DNA from: Rhodococcus oxybenzonivorans
GTDB taxonomy: Bacteria > Actinomycetota > Actinomycetes > Mycobacteriales > Mycobacteriaceae
Reading direction: 5' to 3'
NCBI RefSeq assembly: GCF_003130705.1
Contig: NZ_CP021354.1
Span: forward strand, 62,001 to 126,000
DNA: 64,000 nucleotides
Shown: piece by piece, positions 57,236 to 64,000 of the stretch
Layout: every line of letters begins with the position of its first letter
Position numbering within the stretch: the stretch's first letter is position 1
Translations under genes and position numbers: made by a program
The notes under the pieces: generated by a model
What the model saw: only the letters and a program-made list of their open reading frames with translations
Database searches by the model: none
Told to the model about the DNA's origin: nothing

Positions 57236-58504
57236 ATGAAACTCACATACATCCAGCACCTTCCGTATCGGCATCTGCCGGACGATTTCGCCGACAGACA
57301 CGTCGAGTCCGTGGTGACGAACTCGTTCCACGAGCTCGTCGACCGAGATCTCATGCACACCGACCTGCGCGGCGCTCTCGACGAATCGATGCATGCCGCC
57401 CGCGCCGGATTCGACGCAGTAGGAATGACCGAGCACGGATCCAGCTCCTACGACATCAATCCCAATCCCGACCTCGGCGCCGCCGCGCTGGCCTACGCGA
57501 CCGAGGCCGAGGGCCTGCGGGTCGGCATTTACACGCTCGGGCGGTCGTTGGGCAAGAGCCGCGAACCTCTGCGTGTCGCCGAAGAACTGGCGTGGATCGA
57601 CTCCATCAGTGGCGGTCGACTGCTGGCCGGGTTCCCGGTGGGCCTCCCGTACGACGCCAACGTCAACGCGGGCGTTCCTCCCATCGAGACCAGGAGCCGC
57701 TACGACGAGAACCTCGAGCTGATCCTGCGGGCGTGGACGGAGCGTGAACCCTTCGCCTGGAACGGCCGATATTCGCAATCAATGGGTGTGAACATCTGGC
57801 CTCGGCCGTACCAGGATCCGCACCCGCCCGTCAGTATCACCGGCATCGGAAATCCCGCGACGACCCGTTTTGCGCTCGAGCGTGACCTCGGATTCAACGT
57901 CGTCGCTCTGGGCAGCGACCCGAAGATCGCCGCCGCACCGATCTTCGACAGCATGTGGTCGATGGCCGCTGACATGGGGATCGACGCCAACCCCTATCGG
58001 GCCGCGATGGCAGTCACGGTGTTGGTCGGCGAGACGGACCAAGACGCGGAGAGACTCTACGCCCAACACCTCGAGTACAGCCTGTCACGGGGGATCGGAC
58101 ATATTCCGATGAACCGCTTTGCGCTACCCGGCGGAATCAGCCCTCAGGGACTGAAAGCGCTGCTGGCACAGCCGGCGCCGCCCGCGAACCTGCCAGCACC
58201 CTCCTACGCCGAGGCGGTGCGCTCGGGTCTGGTCGTTGCCGGAAGCCCAGCCACTGTGCGCGAGACGCTCGCGGACTACGCACGCAGCTTCAGGATCGGC
58301 CAGCTTATGGTCTTCCTACAGGTCGGCTCGATGCCGATCGCACTCACCAAACACAACATCGACCTGTTCGCCAGTGAAGTGGCGCCGCATCTGCGACCTC
58401 TCTGGTCGGAGTACGACGATGACAATCGCTGGTGGCCCGTCGCTCTCGGTGGTCAGCCGGCATCCAACAAGCAAGCGGACACGACAGGAGCGCGACTCAA
58501 ATGA
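57236..58504 (+). CDS. LLM class flavin-dependent monooxygenase
   Basis: This is a 422-residue luciferase-like protein, longer than typical F420 enzymes and similar to two-component oxygenases. It has YIQHLPYRHLPDDFADRH at the N-terminus, AGFDAVGMTEHGSSSYDI, AEELAWIDSISGGRLLAGFPVG, and the insertion FDSMWSMAADMGIDANPYRA. AGAGGA precedes the ATG at 57236. The flavin reductase gene is 14 bases upstream, and the hydrolase gene begins four bases before its stop. The expected reaction is a flavin-dependent oxygenation, possibly Baeyer-Villiger type, with the products cleaved by the next enzyme. The substrate is unknown. Confidence 0.88.
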   Translation: MKLTYIQHLPYRHLPDDFADRHVESVVTNSFHELVDRDLMHTDLRGALDESMHAARAGFDAVGMTEHGSSSYDINPNPDLGAAALAYATEAEGLRVGIYTLGRSLGKSREPLRVAEELAWIDSISGGRLLAGFPVGLPYDANVNAGVPPIETRSRYDENLELILRAWTEREPFAWNGRYSQSMGVNIWPRPYQDPHPPVSITGIGNPATTRFALERDLGFNVVALGSDPKIAAAPIFDSMWSMAADMGIDANPYRAAMAVTVLVGETDQDAERLYAQHLEYSLSRGIGHIPMNRFALPGGISPQGLKALLAQPAPPANLPAPSYAEAVRSGLVVAGSPATVRETLADYARSFRIGQLMVFLQVGSMPIALTKHNIDLFASEVAPHLRPLWSEYDDDNRWWPVALGGQPASNKQADTTGARLK

Positions 58505-59313
58505 CATCTCAGATCACGATGGAAACCCAGAACGTCAGCGTCTGGGGCGACCAGATCACGCTGCAGTTCAAGGTTTTCGGGACCGGGCCCGCTCTCGTCT
58601 ACCTGCACCCGCTCGGGGGATTCGTCCGCGACGACTTTCTCGACGACCTCGCCCGCACCCACACGATCTACGCACCAGAATTGCCGGGAACCAGTGAGGA
58701 CGACCCGTTCGCGATCCACAAGGTCAACGATATTCCCGAACTCGTGCTGATCTACGAGGAGGCATTCGGCAAGCTCGGCCTTAGAGGAGCGCCGGCCATC
58801 GGGCAGTCCTTCGGCGGCATGCTGGCTGCCGAACTCGCATCATTCTTCCCGGACCTCTTCGAGAAGGTGGCTCTGCTCGGTCCGGCGGGACTGTGGTTCG
58901 AGGACAAGCCCTGGACGCTCGACATCCTGACCGCGCCGCCGTCGGAGGCACCGAACCTCCTGTTCAGCGACCCCTCAGCCGATCGTCCTCGTGCCATGTT
59001 GGCGCTTCCCGACGACCCGAAGGCGGCCGTGGATGCGCTGGCGCACCTCGTGTGGATCCAGGGCTGCGGTGCCAAGTTCCTGTGGCCCGTTCCCGACCGC
59101 GGACTCTCGCGACGCCTGCATCGGATCACCGCCCCGGTCCTCGTCGTCTGGGGTGAGGACGATCGAATCATCCCGTCCTCCTATGCGGCCGAGTACGGCG
59201 CTCGGGTACCGGGCAGCGCAGTGCACGTGCTGCCCAAGTCCGGGCATATTCCGCAGGTCGAGCAGATGGAAGAGACGCTGGCGCTGGTGTCTGAGTTCCT
59301 TTCGAACCAATGA
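58501..59313 (+). CDS. Alpha/beta hydrolase of the monooxygenase operon
   Basis: The 270-residue hydrolase starts MTSQITMETQNVSVWGDQI and has the oxyanion region YLHPLGGFV, nucleophile in PAIGQSFGGMLAAELASFF, the acid in VVWGEDDRIIPSS, and the base in KSGHIPQVEQ. This resembles meta-cleavage product or epoxide/ester hydrolases of the alpha/beta hydrolase-fold 1 group. ATGA overlap with the LLM stop makes the pair coupled. It likely hydrolyses an ester or lactone made by the oxygenase. Confidence 0.88.
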   Translation: MTSQITMETQNVSVWGDQITLQFKVFGTGPALVYLHPLGGFVRDDFLDDLARTHTIYAPELPGTSEDDPFAIHKVNDIPELVLIYEEAFGKLGLRGAPAIGQSFGGMLAAELASFFPDLFEKVALLGPAGLWFEDKPWTLDILTAPPSEAPNLLFSDPSADRPRAMLALPDDPKAAVDALAHLVWIQGCGAKFLWPVPDRGLSRRLHRITAPVLVVWGEDDRIIPSSYAAEYGARVPGSAVHVLPKSGHIPQVEQMEETLALVSEFLSNQ

Positions 59314-59346
59314 CGATGACCGTCGAACTTTGCGCGGCTTGTTCGT

Positions 59347-59394
59347 GAACGTCCGGGTCGACAGGTCCTTCATGACCTGGCGACCCAGACGTTC
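59347..59394. other. Large imperfect hairpin between hydrolase and ligase genes
   Basis: Outer arms 59347-59360 and 59381-59394 match at 13 of 14 positions, and inner AGGTC/GACCT adds five pairs. It could terminate or attenuate transcription before the ligase gene, or be a regulator-binding site. Confidence 0.55.
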
Positions 59395-59441
59395 AGAACC
59401 AGCCCCCCTGTCCTGTCGAAAGCTGGAATCGGAGGTAAAAA

Positions 59442-61070
59442 ATGCTCTCTTTCGCCTCGGGGGAAACACAACCGGAGCTCCTCGAAGAGACGATCGGCGC
59501 GAACCTTGAACGCACTGTGGCGAGGCACCCCGATCGCGAAGCGCTGGTTGAAGTCGCGACCGGCCGGCGATGGACGTGGGCGGAGTTCGACGCCGACGTC
59601 AACCGGGTCGCCCGTGGCTTGGTTGCCGTAGGCGTCGGGAAAGGCGACCGTGTGGGGATGTGGTCGCCGAACTGCGCGGAATGGACGCTCACCCAGTACG
59701 CCACCGCTAAGATCGGTGCGATCCTTGTAAACCTCAATCCGGCTTATCGGACGCACGAGTTCAGTTTCGCCATCAATCAGAGCTCGGTGTCGCTGCTCGT
59801 GGCAGCCACCGGCTTCAAGACATCGAACTACCGCGACATGGTCGAGCAGACCCGCCAGGACTGCCCCTCATTGAGGCAGGTCATCTATCTCGACACCGAC
59901 GACTGGGCCGGCCTGCTTGCCCAGGGAGAACAGCTACCGCCACAGACCCTCGCAGACAAGATGGCAGCTTTGCACCCGTCGGACCCCATCAACATCCAGT
60001 ACACCTCCGGCACCACCGGCAGCCCCAAAGGCGCCACGCTCACCCACCACAACATCTTGAACAACGGGTTCTTGACCACGGAGCTGATCAACCTGACCCA
60101 AGATGACCGGCTCTGCATCCCGGTGCCCTTCTACCATTGCTTCGGGATGGTCATGGCCAATCTGGGCTGCACCTCCCACGGCACCACGATGATCATTCCT
60201 GCGCCGGGCTTCGACCCCGGCATCACCCTGCGCACCATCGAGGCCGAGCGCTGCACGGGCGTGTACGGCGTCCCGACAATGTTCATCGCCATGCAAAACC
60301 ACGCGGACTTCCCGTCATTCGACTTGACCTCCCTACGAACCGGCATCATGGCCGGGTCCCCATGTCCGGTCGAGGTGATGAAGCGCTGCGTCACCGACAT
60401 GCACATGTCGGAGGTGTCCATCGCATACGGCATGACCGAAACGTCGCCTGTCTCCTGTCAGACCCGCGCAGAGGACGACCTGGATCGGCGCACGGCCACC
60501 ATCGGGCGCGTCCACCCACACCTGGAGATCAAGATCGTCGACCCGAATACCGGTGAGACCGTCGAACGCGGCGAGCCGGGAGAGTTCTGCACCCGAGGCT
60601 ATTCAGTGATGCGGGGATACTGGGAAGATCCGGAGAAGACCGCCGAGGCGATCGACGACGAGGGCTGGATGCACACCGGTGACCTCGCCACGATGCGGGA
60701 AGACGGGTACTGCACGATCGTCGGGCGGATCAAGGACATGGCCATCCGCGGAGGCGAGAACATCTACCCCCGCGAGATCGAGGAATTCCTCTACACCCAC
60801 CCCGACATCGAGGATGTTCACGTGGTCGGAGTCCCGGACCAGAAATTCGGCGAGGAGCTGTGCGCATGGATCAAGATCCGCGCAGGTGCGGCCCCCCTGA
60901 CCGCTGAGGCGGTCCGTGGGTTCGCAACGGGGAGATTGGCGCACTACAAGATTCCACGCTATGTCCTGGTAGTCGACGATTTCCCGATGACAATCACTGG
61001 CAAGATCCGCAAGGTCGAGATGCGGGAGCAATCGGCACGTGCCCTCGGGTTGAGCGAGCAGAGGCCATGA
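59442..61070 (+). CDS. Acyl-CoA synthetase (AMP-dependent ligase)
   Basis: This is a 542-residue adenylate-forming acyl-CoA ligase. The P-loop [16 protein letters not shown] is at about residues 183-198, [13 protein letters not shown] marks the acyl site, and [16 protein letters not shown] and [20 protein letters not shown] are the C-terminal hinge motifs with the catalytic lysine in [10 protein letters not shown]. The sequence belongs to the medium-chain fatty-acyl or aromatic acyl-CoA ligase group. It follows the hydrolase by 128 bases that contain a large hairpin. It likely activates the acid released by the pathway. Confidence 0.9.
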   Translation: MLSFASGETQPELLEETIGANLERTVARHPDREALVEVATGRRWTWAEFDADVNRVARGLVAVGVGKGDRVGMWSPNCAEWTLTQYATAKIGAILVNLNPAYRTHEFSFAINQSSVSLLVAATGFKTSNYRDMVEQTRQDCPSLRQVIYLDTDDWAGLLAQGEQLPPQTLADKMAALHPSDPINIQYTSGTTGSPKGATLTHHNILNNGFLTTELINLTQDDRLCIPVPFYHCFGMVMANLGCTSHGTTMIIPAPGFDPGITLRTIEAERCTGVYGVPTMFIAMQNHADFPSFDLTSLRTGIMAGSPCPVEVMKRCVTDMHMSEVSIAYGMTETSPVSCQTRAEDDLDRRTATIGRVHPHLEIKIVDPNTGETVERGEPGEFCTRGYSVMRGYWEDPEKTAEAIDDEGWMHTGDLATMREDGYCTIVGRIKDMAIRGGENIYPREIEEFLYTHPDIEDVHVVGVPDQKFGEELCAWIKIRAGAAPLTAEAVRGFATGRLAHYKIPRYVLVVDDFPMTITGKIRKVEMREQSARALGLSEQRP

Positions 61071-61104
61071 CGTCCTCGGTGCACGGTCTCCCGGCGGCGC
61101 GCGG

Positions 61105-62232
61105 ATGTCCGATCACTCGCACGGTCACCAGTGTCCTCAGCACACCGAAGACGATGTGTGCATCCCTGTCGTTGACACAAGCTGCGGCTCGGCAGAGGCA
61201 AACCCGAAGATGATGAGTCACCCCAAGATCGACTCCGAACTCGAAGACGCTCTCCGCTACGACGAACACGGTACGGAGATCATCAGCACGCTCGACGTAC
61301 GGCCCAATCTCCGCAACGCGGTGTGGGAGGCCCGCAACCGGAGTCACCTGATAGGCCTCAGGGCAGGGTCGCCAACGCCGTCCGGGCTGGTCGGCACGAT
61401 GCGTAGCGCCGTCGTCAACGGAATGTCGATCGCCGACATCACCGGCAACGCTCATACCGTGGAGCGCACACCTACCATGGCCGACCAGTTACCGATCGAT
61501 TCGGTGATGTTCACGTTCGTCCTCTCCGGGGAGTCGTTTCATTTCAACGGAACGTCGCCTCCCGTGCTGGTGAAACAGGGAGAAGTGGCGATCTACGACT
61601 CCGACAGCCCTTTCATGCTCGGATTCACCGAGGCGATGCACGCGGTCGTGGCCAGTGTGCCGCGCCACCATCTCGTAGATATCGGGATGCAGGACTGCTT
61701 CCGTCGACTCAAGGTGATACGTCATGCCGGTACCGGCGTGGAGACGGAGATGGCGCGCGACCTACTCGACGTTCTGCGGGGCGCCTTCGAGCGGCCAGTC
61801 GACGTCGACGTCCACGAGTTCGACGACACCCTTCTCGCGAACGCTCTACGGACGCTCCGACGGTTGTCCGTGCAGCCGACGCAAACCAGCTATCACTACT
61901 TCACCGCCGCTACGGCATTCATTGAGAGCCACTTTGACGACCCGAGGCTCTCGATCGCGGACATCGCGCACACGCTGAGCCTGAGTCAGCGACATCTCGG
62001 CCGCATCTTCGCCGCACGCGAGACCACCGTTGCCCGACACATCCAAAAGCTGCGTCTGCAGCACGCCCGCCGGCTCCTGGTCTCACCGGAGAGCTGTCAC
62101 ATGGGGGTGGCTGAGGTCGGGCGTCGCTGCGGCTTCAGTTCGCCATCGCACTTCTCCAAGGCTTTCCGTGCCTACTTCGGCGTTACGCCGACCGAGGACC
62201 GCCGTGCCGGATCGCTGCCGACGGCCGACTGA
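61105..62232 (+). CDS. AraC family regulator, probable regulator of the catabolic cluster
   Basis: The 375-residue protein has a long His/Cys-rich N-terminal part (DHSHGHQCPQHTEDDVC) that could bind metal, an AraC-binding-like domain (about residues 100-220), and a C-terminal double HTH (DDPRLSIADIAHTLSLSQRHLGRIF, then GVAEVGRRCGFSSPSHFSKAF). It lies 34 bases after the ligase gene on the same strand. An internal ATG at about residue 36 or 37 is an alternative start. It may activate the ligase and monooxygenase genes. Confidence 0.84.
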   Translation: MSDHSHGHQCPQHTEDDVCIPVVDTSCGSAEANPKMMSHPKIDSELEDALRYDEHGTEIISTLDVRPNLRNAVWEARNRSHLIGLRAGSPTPSGLVGTMRSAVVNGMSIADITGNAHTVERTPTMADQLPIDSVMFTFVLSGESFHFNGTSPPVLVKQGEVAIYDSDSPFMLGFTEAMHAVVASVPRHHLVDIGMQDCFRRLKVIRHAGTGVETEMARDLLDVLRGAFERPVDVDVHEFDDTLLANALRTLRRLSVQPTQTSYHYFTAATAFIESHFDDPRLSIADIAHTLSLSQRHLGRIFAARETTVARHIQKLRLQHARRLLVSPESCHMGVAEVGRRCGFSSPSHFSKAFRAYFGVTPTEDRRAGSLPTAD

Positions 62233-62463
62233 GATGTAACCGGGCGAGCGCGAGAGCTCCAGCCGACGGGCATCTCCGCCCAAGACATGGATGTGGGATC
62301 GCGAGGCACCTGCTCGGTCTGTTTAAGTCGACTGCCGGCGACATCACCCCACCTAGTGCGGCGTGACGTAATTAGTTGACGGTCAGGGCGAGAGCGTCTG
62401 GCTCTCCACGTATTTCTCTCGCTTCGGCGAGGAAACTTCCACGGCTTCCATAGTCCCGATTAG

Positions 62464-62769
62464 ATGGGAATTCCGATGAAATCTTGTGAATATCGGCGCT
62501 GGCGCCATAGGCGTCGCGCCGCTTGGATCGAAGCTCACCGCAAGCATCCTGACACCGAAGTTGAGCATCTCATCGAGTTCGCCATCAGGTGGGCGCCATT
62601 TGGAGGCGCTACCGAGGAGGAAGTGCTCGTGCGCTTCGGAATGACAACGCGCCGGTTCATCGAGCGATTGTGGCAGGTCATCCCTGAATCGAACTGTGTC
62701 CAAGACGAAATTCGCATTCTGGCGAGCGCGTACCCGCACAACCGCCGAACCGGCGCCACAGGTGCCTGA
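62464..62769 (+). CDS. DUF3263-like small protein
   Basis: This is a 101-residue protein resembling actinobacterial DUF3263, which has the pattern FAIRWAPFGGATEEEVLVRFGMTTRRFIERL. The N-terminal third is highly basic (RRWRHRRRAAW). The domain is thought to be a small DNA-binding or sigma-related fold, but that is not established. It lies just before the decayed IS element, and its 3' end may be altered by it. Confidence 0.65.
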   Translation: MGIPMKSCEYRRWRHRRRAAWIEAHRKHPDTEVEHLIEFAIRWAPFGGATEEEVLVRFGMTTRRFIERLWQVIPESNCVQDEIRILASAYPHNRRTGATGA

Positions 62770-62839
62770 CGGTCCAGGCTCGCGGCAACTTGAATCGTCC
62801 CGGTTTGATGCGCACCTTCTTTCTCGGGAAGGTGATCCT

Positions 62840-63790
62840 TATGCCGATGTCTATCCAGCCGAGGTGCGGGAGAAGGCCGTGCGCTGGTGTCGAACACCGT
62901 GACGAGTACGCCTCGGAGTACGAGGCGATCCGTACGATCGCCGAGCGGATGTCGCTGAAGACGGAGACGGTGCGGGTGTGGGTCCGTAAGGCCGAGGCGG
63001 CGGGTGGCGGCACCCCCGGCTGCGGCGGCATCGGAGGCTGAGGCCGAACTGCGGGCTTTGCGGCGGAAGAACGCCGAGCTCGAGAAGACCATCGAAATAT
63101 TTATCGCTGCAACGTCTTTCTTCGCGCGGGAGTGCGACCCGCCACGCAAGTGATCTGCCGGTTCATCGCCGAACACCGCGATCAGTTCTTCGGTCGTACC
63201 GATCTGCCGGGTGCTCACCGAGCACGGGTACACGATCGCCCCGAGAACCTTCGACACCTGGCGCAGCCGGCCGTTGTCGAAACGGGCATTGTGGGACGTC
63301 ACCATCACCGCGGTGCCGGCCTCCTACTTGGTCGAGCGGGACGAGCACGGTCGACGCACCCGGAGTCCGCTATACGGCTCGTCGAAGATGTGGGCCCCCT
63401 GCGCCGTCAGGGCATCGAGGTGGCCCGCTACACCGGCGAACGGCTCGTGCGCGTCAACGGGTCGCGCGGTACCAGCAGGGCGAAGAGGGTCCGCCCCACC
63501 GTGCCGGAACCGTCGGCGCCGCGGCCGCCGGATCTGATCGACCGGAACTTCCGGGTCGACCGGCCCGACGCGTTCTATGTTGTGGACCTCACGTACGTCC
63601 GGATTGTGTCCGGCTTCGCGTACACGGCGTTCGCCATCGATGGGTTCGCCGGCACGATCGTCGGTTGGGAGGTGTCGACGCCGAAGGAGACCGCGATCGC
63701 GGCGCGGGCGGTGAACAAGGCCTGCACCTTGCGGGCTATGCAGGTAACCCATCGCGCGGAAACACCATTCACCACAGTGACGCGCGATCC
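62840..63790 (+). pseudogene. Decayed IS3-family insertion sequence, truncated at the 3' end
   Basis: Fragments of orfA and orfB can be followed in several frames. orfA: YPAEVREKAVRWC (to about 62885), then YASEYEAIRTIAERMSLKTETVRVW in another frame and KNAELEKTIEIF in a third. orfB: LTEHGYTIAPRTFDTWRSRP (from about 63211), then the DDE core region FYVVDLTYVRIVSGFAYTAFAIDGFAGTIVGWEVSTPKET (about 63570-63690) and the second acid region in TIHHSD. The third catalytic acid and the right end are absent. At least four frameshifts are needed, so this is not mobile. It ends where a minus-strand gene tail begins. Confidence 0.75.
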
Positions 63791-63827
63791 ACACCGGGCA
63801 CCTCTTCCAGGGCGCCGTTCGGTGTCG

Positions 63828-64000
63828 TCACGCTTCCGTCGGGGCGAGGACGATGTCGAAACGGACCCGGCTCCAGGTGCCATCAATTGTTCGGCCATCG
63901 GGAGTAGGTGTACCGACGGGCTGCTGCTCGAACTCCTTGATAAGGGACTGCTTGACACCGAACACCGAATCGTCCCACAAGATTGCGTCGCCGGCGGGGA
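63828..64000 (-). CDS. Unidentified protein, C-terminal fragment (partial at right edge)
   Basis: A minus-strand frame enters the window from the right and ends at a TGA at 63828-63830. The 56 visible residues include [37 protein letters not shown] and end DIVLAPTEA. The spacing and composition look coding, and it abuts the broken end of the IS element. I do not recognise the family; its start is outside the window. Confidence 0.55.
   Translation of the reverse strand, partial: PAGDAILWDDSVFGVKQSLIKEFEQQPVGTPTPDGRTIDGTWSRVRFDIVLAPTEA

Noticed and set aside
62233..62463. RNA gene or attachment site after the AraC gene
   Set aside because: No cloverleaf, no repeats and no conserved motif could be found by eye.

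Overview
The window is high-GC, gene-dense actinobacterial chromosome. The gene set points to the mycolic-acid-bearing Mycobacteriales and most likely to Rhodococcus or a close relative: LysX (fused lysyltransferase/lysyl-tRNA synthetase), Lsr2, a FurA-KatG pair, a three-subunit acyl-CoA carboxylase with an epsilon subunit, a cutinase-like esterase, an SDR of the mycofactocin-coupled type, and many catabolic oxidoreductases. Many starts are GTG, and ATGA stop/start overlaps are common. The genus is inferred from gene content only; no 16S gene is present.

Layout. (1) 1-9.3 kb: end of gltB and complete gltD, closed by a strong terminator, then a secreted cutinase and small metabolic genes (thioesterase, SDRs, GGCT-like, ABM monooxygenase, dienelactone hydrolase, RibD-like reductase, methyltransferase, membrane-anchored Hsp70-like ATPase). 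(2) 9.3-14.8 kb, minus strand: lysX - DUF998 membrane protein - alpha/beta hydrolase - histidine phosphatase, tightly packed or overlapping. (3) 14.8-18.3 kb: S4 RNA-binding protein, M20 peptidase, RraA-like protein, TetR regulator, small secreted protein. (4) 18.5-22.3 kb: accD5-accE-accA3 carboxylase operon, whose beta-subunit gene carries a one-base frameshift in this sequence. (5) 22.4-30.5 kb: DUF5313 protein, Gly-rich exported protein, MerR/TipA-type regulator, FadD ligase, MFS transporter, GlxA-type regulator, AAC(6')-like acetyltransferase and an XRE/AbiEii-like toxin-antitoxin candidate. (6) 30.7-36.9 kb: a complete D-glucarate/galactarate catabolic operon (transporter, semialdehyde dehydrogenase, KdgD, GudD) with a LysR regulator. 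(7) 36.9-46.6 kb: CMD protein, lsr2, furA-katG, three SDRs, DHA2-type exporter, SnoaL-like protein and an LLM oxidoreductase.

(8) 46.6-52.6 kb is the accessory island. It contains a gene-poor stretch, tandem 30-bp repeats next to a TnsA-like endonuclease, a chimeric ORF joining a transposase N-terminus to the tail of an FAD-linked oxidase, an overlapping three-gene cassette (tyrosine recombinase, small HTH protein, zinc-finger recombinase-like protein) with a 13-7-13 inverted repeat at its head, and fragments including the tail of an iron-siderophore permease. This is the most unusual part of the window. (9) 52.7-62.2 kb: an apparent xenobiotic or ester catabolic cluster with CocE-type hydrolase, zinc alcohol dehydrogenase, TetR regulator, flavin reductase plus LLM monooxygenase, alpha/beta hydrolase, acyl-CoA ligase and AraC regulator. 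A perfect 10-6-10 palindrome lies between the TetR gene and the monooxygenase operon. (10) 62.4-64 kb: a DUF3263-like protein, a decayed IS3-family element and the tail of an unidentified minus-strand gene.

Functional reading. The core blocks serve nitrogen assimilation, lipid and envelope metabolism, oxidative-stress defence and nucleoid structure. The accessory blocks add sugar-acid and probably xenobiotic catabolism, next to recombination and transposition debris. No rRNA, tRNA or CRISPR array was recognised.
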